The position numbers were made by a program, and so were the translations under genes. A model generated the notes under the pieces. It did no database searches. It was not told the DNA's origin and saw nothing but the letters and a program-made list of their open reading frames with translations. From the NCBI GenBank assembly GCA_965198655.1, contig OZ240668.1, forward strand, positions 1,364,001 to 1,428,000: a stretch of 64,000 nucleotides of DNA, given 5' to 3'. Source of the DNA: Lichenicola sp965198655 (GTDB lineage: Bacteria; Pseudomonadota; Alphaproteobacteria; Acetobacterales; Acetobacteraceae). Below, piece by piece: positions 15,954 through 24,808 of this stretch. Position 1 is the stretch's first letter. Every line of letters begins with the position of its first letter.

Positions 15954-17018
15954 ATGCCCCTCGCTCCGCTTTCCCTGCCGCTGCTGCGCCGGCTCGCCCC
16001 GGAACGGGCGCATTCGATGGCGCTCGCCGCCTTGTCGCTCGGGCTCGCCGGACGGGCCGGGGCAGGGGAGGATGACGGGCTCGGCGTCACGGCGATGGGG
16101 ATGCGCTTCGCCAACCCGATCGGCATCGCGGCCGGCTTCGACAAGGACGCGCGGGTGCCGCGGCCTCTGGCCCGGCTCGGCTTCGGCTTCGTCGAGGCCG
16201 GCACGGTGACGCCGCTGCCGCAAGGCGGCAACCCGAAGCCGCGCCTGTTCCGGCTGCCGGAGGAGGGTGCCGCAATCAACCGCCTGGGCTTCAACAACCA
16301 GGGGCTGGACCGCTTCGCGGCCCGTCTGGAGCGGCTGCGCGGGCGCTCCGGGCCGGGGGTGCCGTTCGGCGCCAATCTCGGCATCAACAAGGAGAACGCC
16401 GACCCGCCGCGCGACTACGCCCGCCTGGTGCGGGCGCTGGCGCCGCTGTCGGACTACCTGGTGATCAACCTGTCCTCCCCGAACACGCCGGGCCTGCGTG
16501 CGCTGCAGGCGACCGAGCGGATGCGCGAACTGCTGGGCGCGGTGGCGGACGCGGCCCCCAACCGGCCGCCGCTGCTGGTGAAGCTGGCGCCGGACCTGGA
16601 CGACGCGGCGCTGCCGGCGATTGTGGACACGGTGCTGGCGGCCGGGGTGGACGGGCTGATCGTGTCCAACACCTTGCTGGCGCGGCCGCCCGGCCTGTCG
16701 GGCCGCCATGCCGGCGAGGCGGGCGGGCTGTCGGGACGGCCGCTGCGGCCGCGCAGCACGGCGATGCTGGCGGAGGTGGCGCGTCTCGCCGCCGGACGGC
16801 TGACGCTGATCGGCTGCGGCGGCATCGAGACCGGCGCCGACATCCTGGAGAAGGTGCGGGCGGGCGCGCACCTGGTGCAGATCTACACCCGGTTCGCCTA
16901 TGAGGGTCCCGGCATGCTGCCGCGGCTGAAGCGCGAGCTGCGCGCGGCCCTCCGGGCGGGCGGCTGGCCATCGCTGGAAGCGGCGCGCTTGGCCGGACCC
17001 AGCGGAAGCGGAGGCTGA
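15954..17018 (+). CDS. pyrD: Dihydroorotate dehydrogenase (quinone), class 2
   Basis: A 354-residue membrane-associated flavoenzyme that oxidises dihydroorotate to orotate in pyrimidine synthesis, passing electrons to quinone. The N-terminal amphipathic helix (LSLPLLRRLAPERAHSMALA) is the quinone-entry region of class 2 enzymes. FMN and substrate motifs include PIGIAAGFDKDA, EAGTVTPLPQGGNPKPRLFR, LGINKENADP, NLSSPNTPGLR with the class 2 catalytic Ser, and IGCGGI near the phosphate site. ATG at 15954 is preferred; GTG at 15951 and ATG at 15933 are alternatives, with AGGA between them. The HAD hydrolase gene starts one base after its stop, so both belong to one operon. Confidence 0.96.
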   Translation: MPLAPLSLPLLRRLAPERAHSMALAALSLGLAGRAGAGEDDGLGVTAMGMRFANPIGIAAGFDKDARVPRPLARLGFGFVEAGTVTPLPQGGNPKPRLFRLPEEGAAINRLGFNNQGLDRFAARLERLRGRSGPGVPFGANLGINKENADPPRDYARLVRALAPLSDYLVINLSSPNTPGLRALQATERMRELLGAVADAAPNRPPLLVKLAPDLDDAALPAIVDTVLAAGVDGLIVSNTLLARPPGLSGRHAGEAGGLSGRPLRPRSTAMLAEVARLAAGRLTLIGCGGIETGADILEKVRAGAHLVQIYTRFAYEGPGMLPRLKRELRAALRAGGWPSLEAARLAGPSGSGG

Positions 17019-17019
17019 G

Positions 17020-17877
17020 ATGCTGCACCTGGACGGGATCGCCCCGCTCGCCGCGCGCTACGAGGGTTTCATCGTCGATTTGTGGGGGGTGATCCATGAC
17101 GGGATCGCACCCTATCCCGGCGCGGTCGCGTGCCTCGGCCGGCTGCGCGCAGCCGGCGGCCGGGTGGTGCTGCTGTCGAACGCGCCGCGACGCGCCGAGG
17201 CCGCCCGGCACACCCTGCGCCGGATCGGCCTGCCCGACGACGCCTATGACGGCATCATGACCAGCGGCGAGGCGACCCGGACGGCGCTGCTGACACGCAC
17301 CGACCCGTGGTTCGCAGCACTGGGCGAGCGCGTGTGGCACCTGGGGCCGGACAAGGATTCGAGCTTGTTAGAGGGACTGCCCCTGTCCCGGGTGGCCGAG
17401 CCGGAGCCGGGCGCGTTCATCCTGAATACCGGGCCGGACGACTCGCTCGGCGAGACCGAGCCGGAGCCCTACCTGCCCGGGTTGCGGCAGGCGGCGGCGC
17501 TGGGCCTGAAGATGGTCTGCGCCAACCCGGACCTGGTGATCGTGCGCGGCGGGCAGCGGGTGATCTGCGCCGGGCTGCTGGCGCAGGAATACGGCCGGAT
17601 GGGCGGCGAGGTGCGTCAGGTCGGCAAGCCCGCCCCCGCGATCTACGAGCCGGTGCGCCGGATGCTCGGGCTGCCGGACGCGCGCGTGCTCGCCGTCGGC
17701 GACGCGCTCGCCACCGACATCGCCGGCGCGGCGTCGGCCGGGTTCGACTCGTGCTGGGTGCTGGGCGGCATCCACGCGGAGAGCGTCGGGGGAGATCCGG
17801 CCGTGGCGGAAGCGCAAGCCGTCGCCGCCGGCCTGCATCCGGTGGCGACGGTACCCGGCTTCACCTGGGGTGCGTGA
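17020..17877 (+). CDS. HAD-superfamily hydrolase, TIGR01459 type
   Basis: A 285-residue class IIA HAD hydrolase. Motif I is FIVDLWGVIHDG (nucleophile Asp at about residue 20). Motif II is LLSNAPR, the Lys of motif III is in VGKPAPAIYEPV, and motif IV is AVGDALATDIAGA. These are full catalytic sets for phosphatase activity on a small phosphorylated metabolite, as in the NagD/PGP branch. The substrate is unknown. The ATG lies one base after the pyrD stop codon, so it is co-transcribed; whether this relates it to nucleotide metabolism is unproven. It ends about 75 bp before family B repeat copy 1. Confidence 0.88.
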   Translation: MLHLDGIAPLAARYEGFIVDLWGVIHDGIAPYPGAVACLGRLRAAGGRVVLLSNAPRRAEAARHTLRRIGLPDDAYDGIMTSGEATRTALLTRTDPWFAALGERVWHLGPDKDSSLLEGLPLSRVAEPEPGAFILNTGPDDSLGETEPEPYLPGLRQAAALGLKMVCANPDLVIVRGGQRVICAGLLAQEYGRMGGEVRQVGKPAPAIYEPVRRMLGLPDARVLAVGDALATDIAGAASAGFDSCWVLGGIHAESVGGDPAVAEAQAVAAGLHPVATVPGFTWGA

Positions 17878-17952
17878 TCCGCGCGGCCCGGAGAGGTGGA
17901 TCGAGCCGCCCGACATCGGACGTTTCAACTAGTACCAAGTCGCCTGAACACC

Positions 17953-18094
17953 AATCGTTGGAAGACAAGCCTGGGTTCTACGCATCGAGGCGAGCCTCGG
18001 TCGCCAAAGGCCCAGGCCTTTGGAAACCGACTTGTTAAACAATTGGACTCTCAAGGCTTCGCCTTGAGCGGGTCCAGGGCAGCGTCCTGGCCTT
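17953..18094 (+). repeat. Dispersed repeat family B, copy 1
   Basis: About 142 bp. The right half has a CTCAAGGC-TTC-GCCTTGAG hairpin and then GGGTCCAGGGCAGCGTCCTGGCCTT, an end like that of family A. The left part (ATCGTTGGAAGACAAG onwards) matches copy 3 closely. The core GGAAACCGACTTGTTAAACA is AT-richer than its surroundings. It lies between the convergent 3' ends of the HAD hydrolase gene and the small secreted-protein gene. Confidence 0.8.
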
Positions 18095-18125
18095 GCGTGC
18101 GTCAACCTTAGCGATCACTGGAACA

Positions 18126-18524
18126 TTAGCGAGGATGCCCGCCGTCCCGCGGCGCCACCCGGCCGGGCACCTCCGCCGGCAGGCTCGGCGTCGGAACGCC
18201 GGTGATCGGCTGCGTCCCGTTGGTGCCAGGCGCGGTCATCAGTCCGGGGGTGGTGGCGCCGGGTGCCACGCTACCGGGCGAGATGCCGGGGTTGGCGAAG
18301 CCCGGGTTGCCGGCGCCGGACAGGCCGGCACCTCCGTTCGCGGATCCGGCCATCCCAGCGCTCGGGCTGCCGCCGCCGATGGTGGCGGGCGATGGACCGC
18401 CTCCAGCCGCCGCCGCGGCGCCCGGTACGGCGCCCATGCCGTTGATCTGGGCGTTAGCCGGGCCGGCCAGGAACGCCGTGGTCAGGCCAACGAGGCAGAT
18501 GGTCATCATGCTGCGGACGGTCAT
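18126..18524 (-). CDS. Small secreted Gly/Ala/Pro-rich protein
   Basis: A 132-residue protein with a clear signal peptide (MTVRSMMTICLVGLTTAFLA, cleavage after ANA) and a mature part almost entirely low complexity. The mature part repeats GxG, NPGxxxPG and PG-x-(A/S)-PG units and lacks Cys and aromatic residues. I know no family for it; export to the periplasm or envelope is the only supported statement. ATG at 18524 follows GGAGAG, which favours it over an ATG 42 bp upstream. The gene is bracketed by two family B repeats in the same orientation (17953-18094 and 18691-18805), a composite-like layout. Confidence 0.55.
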   Translation of the reverse strand: MTVRSMMTICLVGLTTAFLAGPANAQINGMGAVPGAAAAAGGGPSPATIGGGSPSAGMAGSANGGAGLSGAGNPGFANPGISPGSVAPGATTPGLMTAPGTNGTQPITGVPTPSLPAEVPGRVAPRDGGHPR

Positions 18525-18885
18525 GGTCGCTCTCCGGATCGAGGCCACGGTCGGCCACACCTTCAAGGCCGCGCGCGCCGCCCCGGTTCAACGCCGGTCC
18601 ATCATCATCGCGTGTCGGTGCCGGCGGCGGTTGAAGCGCCATCGGCACAGGTTGAACCGTTCCTGCGGTCTCGCCTGCCTGATGAAGCTGCGCATCGAGG
18701 CATACCGAAATCGCAAAAGACCTCAACCTTTGAAGGCCAACGTTCTGGAACAGTTGGATTCTCAAGGCTTCGCCTTGAGCGGATCCAGGGCAGCGCCCTG
18801 GCCTTCTATAGGGCAGCCTCAAGGGCGTGTGGTGTCGGCAAAACCAGCGTGCGGAAACTCGCCTACGGATTTCCGGGTCACGACA
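18525..18885. other. Intergenic stretch holding repeat B copy 2
   Basis: These 361 bp separate the start of the small secreted-protein gene from the stop of the YqgE/AlgH gene. They should contain the promoter of the secreted-protein gene and hold family B repeat copy 2. I see no other coding potential; the long open frames here are GC-driven. Confidence 0.6.
18691..18805 (+). repeat. Dispersed repeat family B, copy 2 (diverged)
   Basis: This copy shares the right half with copies 1 and 3: a CTCAAGGC-TTC-GCCTTGAG hairpin and GGATCCAGGGCAGCGCCCTGGCCTT. The left half is more diverged but keeps GCATCGAGGC as in copy 1, and ACAGTTGGATT where the others have ACAATTGGA. It lies just downstream of the YqgE/AlgH stop codon. 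Confidence 0.75.
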
Positions 18886-19464
18886 CTAGGCGTTGCCGGC
18901 CTGGCCGACCAGGCGCAGCGGGTCCACGCCCAGCGTCGCCAGGGCGCGGCGCCACTTGCGCTCGTGGTCGCTGCCGAACACGATCGCATCGACGGCCGGT
19001 ATCGACAGCCAGGCGTTCTGCCGTATCTCGGATTCGAGCTGGCCCGGGCCCCAGGCGGCGTGGCCGAGCGCCAGCAGCGCCTGTCGGGGACCCTGCCCGT
19101 CGGCGATCTCGCGCAGCACGTCGAGGCTGGCGGTCAGCACGATGCCATCGTCCACGGTGAGGCTGCCGTCGCCGGTCCAGTCGCTGCTGTGCAGGACGAA
19201 GCCGCGCGAGCTTTCCATCGGGCCGCCGGAGCAGAGCACGATCCGCCGGCGGGGCGGGGCGGGCGCGATCTCGAGCTGCGCCAGCAGGTCGTCGAAGCCG
19301 GGCTCCGCCAGGCGGCGGTTGACCACCAGCCCCATGGCGCCGTCCTTCAGCGAGTGGGCGCACAGGAAGATGACGGTCTGGGTGAAGTTGCGGTCGGCGA
19401 GGGAGGGCATCGCGATCAGGAGCTGACCGGTCAGGCTTCCCTCGGGTGCTGGGTCAGGAGACAT
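18886..19464 (-). CDS. yqgE: YqgE/AlgH family protein
   Basis: A 192-residue DUF179 protein. The family hallmarks are present: LTGQLLIAMPSLADRNFTQT at the N-terminus, VIFLCAHSLKDGAMGLVVNR, then LCSGGPMESSRGFVLHS, and GHAAWGPGQLESEIRQNAWL. Despite the name AlgH, the family's biochemical role is not settled; a transcription-factor role is not supported by any DNA-binding motif here. ATG at 19464 is chosen because the conserved block starts a few residues later and AGGAG lies just upstream. It is divergent from a 95-residue hypothetical gene. Confidence 0.9.
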   Translation of the reverse strand: MSPDPAPEGSLTGQLLIAMPSLADRNFTQTVIFLCAHSLKDGAMGLVVNRRLAEPGFDDLLAQLEIAPAPPRRRIVLCSGGPMESSRGFVLHSSDWTGDGSLTVDDGIVLTASLDVLREIADGQGPRQALLALGHAAWGPGQLESEIRQNAWLSIPAVDAIVFGSDHERKWRRALATLGVDPLRLVGQAGNA

Positions 19465-19628
19465 GGCTCCTGATGTGGCGAGAGCGCCGGACGGCGCAAG
19501 ATCGGCCACGTCGCCGAGCCGGTCGATTGCCGGAACGATGGGGCGGCGCGCGCGTCTCCCCCGGCAGGGATGCGGACACGGTGCGGCCGCATCCGGCGCC
19601 GCTTCCGACCGCTCGAACAAGGTTCGCC

Positions 19629-19916
19629 ATGCCCTTCACCCTCGCCTATCTCGACAGCCCGGTCCCGGGCATCCCGGCCGAGCACGGTCCGAACCGAGCC
19701 GGCCGGCCGCCGGACCGTCGGGAGCATTTCGGCACCGAGGACGCGGCCCGCCGCCGCGCCGCCGTTCTGCTGCCCGGGCCGGACTGGCTCGACTTGCGGT
19801 TGTACGGGCCGGACGGCCGGCTGATCGCGGGGCCGGAGCGGCTCGCGGCCGAGCTCGGCTCGAACGCCGTTCAACAGGACGCCGTCGACCCAGCGGTGGA
19901 AGGACACCCATCATGA
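19629..19916 (+). CDS. Hypothetical protein coupled to an SDR gene
   Basis: A 95-residue soluble protein, rich in Pro, Arg and Gly, with no signal peptide or membrane segment and no family I recognise. The middle, RREHFGTEDAARRRAAVLLP followed by GPDWLDLRLYGPDGRL, shows a conserved-looking 'ARRRA..LL.....LRLY.PDG' pattern. Its stop codon overlaps the start of the downstream oxidoreductase gene as ATGA, the best sign that it is translated. The start ATG at 19629 fits the beginning of good codon use. Confidence 0.55.
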   Translation: MPFTLAYLDSPVPGIPAEHGPNRAGRPPDRREHFGTEDAARRRAAVLLPGPDWLDLRLYGPDGRLIAGPERLAAELGSNAVQQDAVDPAVEGHPS

Positions 19917-20668
19917 GCTTCACTGTCCTCATCACCGGCGCCACCGCCGGCTTCGGCCGCGCCACGGCGCAGCGTCTGGTGCGCGATGGACACCGCGTGG
20001 TCGCCACCGGGCGCAGGCGGGACCGGCTGGACGCGCTGGCGGCCGAGCTCGGCCCGAACCTGCTCGGCCTGCCGCTCGACGTGACCGACCCGGAAGCGGT
20101 GGCCGCCCTGCCGGGCAGCCTGCCGGAGGACTGGCGGGCGGTGGACGTGCTGGTCGCGAACGCGGGGTTGGCATTGGGGCTGGGACCGGCCTGGGAAGGC
20201 AGGATGGCGGACTGGGACCGCATGGTGGCGACCAATGTCGGCGGCGTGCTCGGCACCACGCGGGCGCTGCTGCCCGGCATGGTGGCGCGCGACCGCGGCC
20301 ACGTGGTCATGCTGGGCAGCATTGCCGGCACCTATCCGTATCCGGGCGGCAACGTGTACGGCGCCACCAAGGCGTTCGTGGCGCAGTTCGCGCTGAACCT
20401 GAAGGCGGACCTGATCGGCACCGGGGTGCGCGTCACCAACATCGAGCCCGGCATGGTCGGCGGCAGCGAGTTCAGCAACGTCCGGTTCGGCGACGACGAG
20501 AAGGCGCAGGCGGTGTATCGAAACGCCGATCCGTTGCTGCCGGAGGATATCGCAGAAACAATCGCCTGGGTGATCGGGTTGCCACGGCGGATGAACGTCA
20601 ACCGGGTCGAGCTGATGCCGATCACCCAGGCGCCGGCGGCGCTGGCGATCTCCCGACGTGGACCCTGA
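19913..20668 (+). CDS. SDR-family NADP-dependent oxidoreductase (YdfG-like)
   Basis: A 251-residue classical short-chain dehydrogenase. The cofactor loop is TGATAGFGRATA, R38-R39 of TGRRRDR suggest NADP preference, and NAG is in LVANAGLAL. The catalytic Ser is in MLGSIAGTYPYPG and the YxxxK pair in VYGATKAF. The overall pattern and the C-terminal LPRRMNVNRVELMPI match the YdfG group, 3-hydroxy acid or serine dehydrogenases that also reduce malonic semialdehyde. The start overlaps the preceding gene by 4 bp; the PPK2 gene follows 6 bp after the stop, so three genes form one operon. Confidence 0.88.
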   Translation: MSFTVLITGATAGFGRATAQRLVRDGHRVVATGRRRDRLDALAAELGPNLLGLPLDVTDPEAVAALPGSLPEDWRAVDVLVANAGLALGLGPAWEGRMADWDRMVATNVGGVLGTTRALLPGMVARDRGHVVMLGSIAGTYPYPGGNVYGATKAFVAQFALNLKADLIGTGVRVTNIEPGMVGGSEFSNVRFGDDEKAQAVYRNADPLLPEDIAETIAWVIGLPRRMNVNRVELMPITQAPAALAISRRGP

Positions 20669-20674
20669 GCCGCG

Positions 20675-21565
20675 ATGGACCGGGACCAACGCAAGGCGCT
20701 GCTGCGCCGCTACCGGGTGACCAGCGGCCGCGGCTTCTCGCTCGGCGATCGGGACACCGATGGCGGGGTGCTGGATGGGCTCGACGCCAAGGCGGGCGAG
20801 GCGCTGCTGGCCGACGGGGTGGAGCGGCTGTCGGCGCTGCAGCAGGCGCTATATGCCGATGGGCGCTGGGCGCTGCTGGCGGTGTTCCAGGCGATGGACG
20901 CGGGCGGCAAGGACGGCACCATCCGGCACGTGATGTCGGGCGTGAGCCCGCAGGGGGTCGACGTCACCTCGTTCAAGCAGCCGGGCGCTGCGGAGCTCGG
21001 CCACGACTTCCTGTGGCGCGTCCATGCGGCGGTGCCGGCCCGCGGCAGGATCGGCATCTTCAACCGCAGCCACTACGAGGAGGTGCTGATCGCGCGCGTG
21101 CATCCGGAGGTGCTGGATCGCCAAAGCCTGCCGGAGGCCAGGCGCGGACAAGGGTTCTGGAAGCAGCGGATGAAGGACATCCGCCATTTCGAGCGCTACC
21201 TCGACCGGCAGGGCGTGGTGGTGCTGAAGTTCTTCCTGCACATCTCGAAGGCCGAGCAGCGGCGGCGCTTCCTGGACCGGCTGGAGGAGCCGGGCAAGAC
21301 CTGGAAGTTCTCCTCCGCCGACCTCGCCGAGCGGGGGCACTGGGACCGCTACCAAGAGGCGTACGAGGATGCGATCGCCGGCACCGCCACGCCGGAGGCG
21401 CCATGGTTCGTGGTGCCGGGCGACCGGAAGTGGTTTGCCCGGCTGGTGGTGGTGGAAGCCATGGTCCAGGCGCTGGAGCGGATGCCGCTGGCGCCGCCAG
21501 AGGTGACGGTGGAGGACGAAGCCAAGCTCGCGGAGGCGCGCCGCGCGCTGGAAGCGGAGGGCTAG
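20675..21565 (+). CDS. ppk2: Polyphosphate kinase 2 family protein
   Basis: A 296-residue P-loop enzyme of the PPK2 family, which transfers phosphate between polyphosphate and nucleoside mono- or diphosphates. The modified Walker A is AMDAGGKDGT (residues about 73-82). It is followed by GVDVTSFKQPGAAELGHDFL and FNRSHYEEVL, which corresponds to the family Walker B DRSHYE. Lid-module arginines are in KAEQRRRFLDRL, and WKFSSADLAERGHWDRY is a further family block. A single domain of this size fits class I or III. It is the third gene of the operon with the SDR. No ppk1 or ppx is in the window. Confidence 0.92.
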   Translation: MDRDQRKALLRRYRVTSGRGFSLGDRDTDGGVLDGLDAKAGEALLADGVERLSALQQALYADGRWALLAVFQAMDAGGKDGTIRHVMSGVSPQGVDVTSFKQPGAAELGHDFLWRVHAAVPARGRIGIFNRSHYEEVLIARVHPEVLDRQSLPEARRGQGFWKQRMKDIRHFERYLDRQGVVVLKFFLHISKAEQRRRFLDRLEEPGKTWKFSSADLAERGHWDRYQEAYEDAIAGTATPEAPWFVVPGDRKWFARLVVVEAMVQALERMPLAPPEVTVEDEAKLAEARRALEAEG

Positions 21566-21680
21566 GTTTGATCCCCAAGGCCTGGTCGCCGGCGTGTCAC
21601 GATCGTGGCCTGTTCAGGATCAAGGGTCTGCTGCGACCGCGGCGTCGCCCGTCCGCGCCGGCCGGGGCGACAGCCGGGAC

Positions 21681-24617
21681 CTAGTGCATCGTCCCGTGCG
21701 GCCTCGACGCGACCGTCATGGACCCGGGCGGCGCATCGTGCGAGCGGCTTTCGACCACTCGGTCACGACCGGCATTCTTGGCGTCGTAGAGCGCGGCATC
21801 GGCTCGGCCGATGAGCGTTTCCCAGTTGTCGCCCTTGGACGCCCAGGCCACGCCGATCGAACAGGTCACGGCGATCGGGTTAAGCCCTGCCTTGAACGTG
21901 TCGTGGCGGATGGCGAGGTGAAGATTGAGGACCCGTTCCGCCGCGAACTCGTCGCCGTCGTCGAGGACGAGAAGGATCTCCTCGCCGCCGTAGCGTCCGG
22001 CGAACTCGTCGTCCCGAAGGCTGCGCCTGATGATGCTCCCCAGGGAGCGAAGCACCTCGTCGCCACCGAGATGGCCGTAGCTGTCGTTGATGCGCTTGAA
22101 GTGGTCCACGTCGAGGAGCGCGATCACGAGCTGCTGCTTGGCATTGCCCCGTGCCAGCCCTTCGGCCAGGCGGCGCTCGACCTCGGATCGGATCAGCAAG
22201 CCGGTGAGCTGGTCATGCGCCGCCTGATGACGGATATGCGCCGTCGCCTCGGCGATGTGCCGCCTCAGCTCGGCCTGCCGGAGATACATGGCGCGATAGC
22301 GGAACCGCATCCCGCCGTACAGGACGATCAGGATGCACGCGCCCCAAGCGCCTTCCGTCCACCATTGCCGCCACCAGGGAAAGGCGACGTCGATGACGAG
22401 GTCGGTGGCCTGCGATTGACGATGCGTCAGCAGGTCGGTGGCGAGCACCGTGAGCACGTGATGGCCAGGCGGGACGAAGGGGTAACGGATCCGGTCGGAC
22501 GATGACGACACCCATCCGCCGTCGACGCCGGACAGGCGATACTGGAACAGGACCGGACGCTCGCCGAAGTTGGGCGTGGCGAGCTCGACCATCAGCGGGT
22601 CGCGGTTGTAGGGGATCTCGCCGGCACCGACCGACCTGGTGCCGATGTGAGCGTCCGGAATGGTGATGTTCAACGGGTGGTCGGCGAAGAGAAAGGCCGG
22701 ATCACGCAGGTGCGCGACGCCATGACTCGTCGTCATCCACACCGAGCCGTCCGGATCTTCCCTTATGCCGTCCTGGTTGATGTCGTTCGAGAGCAGACCC
22801 TGGCCGGAGTCGGTGGTGACCCACCTTTGGCCGTCATAGACCGAGACGCCTTGGTCGGTCCCGACCCAGATCCACCCGCGATGGTCGGTCATCAGCGCGG
22901 GGACCGAGTTCGACGGGATGTCCTCGGTCGAGATCGATTTTGAGGCTAGGACGTGGTCATCACGAAGCGTCAGGCGAAACAGGCCGCCCGCTCCGCCGAT
23001 CCACAAGGCTTCATCCGGTCCGGACGTCATCGAGAGAGGTTCGAAACTGTTTGGAAACCCGGTTCCTTCCAGCGTGATGTCGATGTTGTCCCGACGAAGG
23101 TGATGGAGCGTGTTACCGCAAAGATAGTAGATCCCGTCGTGACCGTCCGGCTCGATGCTGTTGATCGGCGTCTTCAAGGGCTTTGTCAGCACTGGTTGAT
23201 AGGGTGGTCCTGCGCTGTCATCGACGATGTAAAGGCCCGCCGTTGTTCCGATCCAGATGTGATGACCCACCGGAACGATGACGTTGGCGGCTGGCACGGC
23301 CATGACAGTCATCGATCCGGAGACTGGATCGATCACTCGAACGCCCTTGTTGCTGTAGCCGGCCAGGACATCTCCACGCGCCGTTACCGCGAGGGCATAG
23401 GATGACGCCGGGAAGACCTGCGAAACGTGCCTGAGCGTGCCTTGACCGGTAACCCTGTCGACACCGTCATCCGTCGTGACCCACAACGAGCCGTCGTTGG
23501 ACCGGGCGGTTTGCCAGGGGTAGCCGTCAGACAACCCGTCGGCTTTCTCGATCGTGTCCCAGTGCCCATAGCCGACCCATCGGACGAGGCCTCTGCCGAG
23601 CACGTGGAACCAGAGCTGGCCCGCTCCATCTGTCATCGCGCTCACGATGGTTCCGGCCGGAGCGCCCTCGGCGACGGTGAGCTCGGTCCATCCTTGCGCT
23701 CCGAGAACATCGAGCCCTTGTACCGACTGGGTGATCAGCTTCCCGTCCGGAGTGCGATACAGCCCGAGATGCGAATGATAAGTCCCGTATCGGCCGCCCT
23801 GGTCCGGCAGTGCGGACGATGACCAGCGATGGGTTCGAGGGTCGAACGTGGCGGCGTCCACCGGGGAACGTGCCATCATCCGGCCGCCACCCTCGTCGAC
23901 GAGATCAACCCAAGGGCCCGGTGTGAGCCCATCGGAGCCGGCATAGCAACGAACCGCTCCGGGATCGGCGGCACAGATGCGGCCGTCTTTGAACGTCTCC
24001 CAAAGATGACCGGCTTCGGTGAAGAGCGCTGTGGCCTCTTTGAGAGAGGCGTGCTCTTCCTGAGCATAGGACATGCTTTCGGCGCGGGCGGGCCCGACCG
24101 ACGGGACAGCAATGCGGATGGTCGCGTCGCCAGCCAGGAAGACGAAGCCAGAACCCCATGCCGCGATCTGGTGCGGGCGTTCGGAGTAGAAGTTGATGCC
24201 GGGATGGCTCAACGGGTGGAAGCGCAGCGAGGAGGCCGGACGCGATGGAGTCGACGACGCGTCCGAAACATAGATCTCGCCAGGGTATCGAACAGCTACG
24301 CGTCCATTCGACGCCAAGACGACCGAGGAGACCTCGCCTCCCGAGGGCAGGCCTTGTTCCGGGCCGAGGTTGACAAAGTGTCGGCCGTCATAGGCGAAGA
24401 CGCCGTGTTCGGTAGAAACGAGAATGTCGCCCGCGCGGTCCTGGACAAGGGATGTCCCCTCGACGCTCGATAAGCCCTGATCGAAACCATAGGTCGCAAA
24501 CATGGACCTTTCGGCCGACGCGGGGCTCGACCATGACGCGGCCAGGAAGGCGATGACTGCCGCCGCCATGGACATGGCCCGGAGTGACGACCGCCACTGA
24601 CAAGGGCCGTTTGCCAT
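21681..24617 (-). CDS. Membrane sensor diguanylate cyclase: beta-propeller, Y_Y_Y and GGDEF domains
   Basis: A 978-residue protein. A signal peptide or anchor (MSMAAAVIAFLAASWSSPAS, then A) is followed by about 600 residues of two-component-regulator propeller repeats (YGFDQGLSS.EGTSL.QD, TDDGVDRVTG, HRGWIWVGTDQGVSVYD, GSVWMTTSHGVAHL). A Y_Y_Y domain follows (FQYRLSGVDGGWV....YPFVPPGHHVLTV), then one transmembrane helix (WGACILIVLYGGMRF), a coiled linker and a GGDEF domain. The active site is GRYGGEEILLV, with substrate motif DVDHFKRINDSYGHLGGDE, so c-di-GMP synthesis is expected. The usual RxxD inhibitory site before it reads RDDE, so product inhibition may be weak. The propeller would sense a periplasmic ligand, unidentified. 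The gene is monocistronic, without an adjacent response regulator. Confidence 0.92.
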   Translation of the reverse strand: MANGPCQWRSSLRAMSMAAAVIAFLAASWSSPASAERSMFATYGFDQGLSSVEGTSLVQDRAGDILVSTEHGVFAYDGRHFVNLGPEQGLPSGGEVSSVVLASNGRVAVRYPGEIYVSDASSTPSRPASSLRFHPLSHPGINFYSERPHQIAAWGSGFVFLAGDATIRIAVPSVGPARAESMSYAQEEHASLKEATALFTEAGHLWETFKDGRICAADPGAVRCYAGSDGLTPGPWVDLVDEGGGRMMARSPVDAATFDPRTHRWSSSALPDQGGRYGTYHSHLGLYRTPDGKLITQSVQGLDVLGAQGWTELTVAEGAPAGTIVSAMTDGAGQLWFHVLGRGLVRWVGYGHWDTIEKADGLSDGYPWQTARSNDGSLWVTTDDGVDRVTGQGTLRHVSQVFPASSYALAVTARGDVLAGYSNKGVRVIDPVSGSMTVMAVPAANVIVPVGHHIWIGTTAGLYIVDDSAGPPYQPVLTKPLKTPINSIEPDGHDGIYYLCGNTLHHLRRDNIDITLEGTGFPNSFEPLSMTSGPDEALWIGGAGGLFRLTLRDDHVLASKSISTEDIPSNSVPALMTDHRGWIWVGTDQGVSVYDGQRWVTTDSGQGLLSNDINQDGIREDPDGSVWMTTSHGVAHLRDPAFLFADHPLNITIPDAHIGTRSVGAGEIPYNRDPLMVELATPNFGERPVLFQYRLSGVDGGWVSSSSDRIRYPFVPPGHHVLTVLATDLLTHRQSQATDLVIDVAFPWWRQWWTEGAWGACILIVLYGGMRFRYRAMYLRQAELRRHIAEATAHIRHQAAHDQLTGLLIRSEVERRLAEGLARGNAKQQLVIALLDVDHFKRINDSYGHLGGDEVLRSLGSIIRRSLRDDEFAGRYGGEEILLVLDDGDEFAAERVLNLHLAIRHDTFKAGLNPIAVTCSIGVAWASKGDNWETLIGRADAALYDAKNAGRDRVVESRSHDAPPGSMTVASRPHGTMH

Positions 24618-24808
24618 CGATACGTCTCATCGTAGGCGCCCGTCAGCGGTACCGCGACAGGGCAAGAGCATTTACTCTAGGAGCTTCTTGGCGTCGGGCA
24701 AAGAAAAAAGCTAGAGTCGCAATAAAACTGACTAGTCCATATAGTTGGATGGCGATCGACTATCACTATGGCCTGGGGTTGGAGAACACCCCAGGCGCCC
24801 CGCGAGGA

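Noticed and set aside
18886..19464. AlgH as an alginate transcription factor
   Set aside because: The sequence is a DUF179 protein with no DNA-binding motif and there are no alginate genes, so only the family name is kept.
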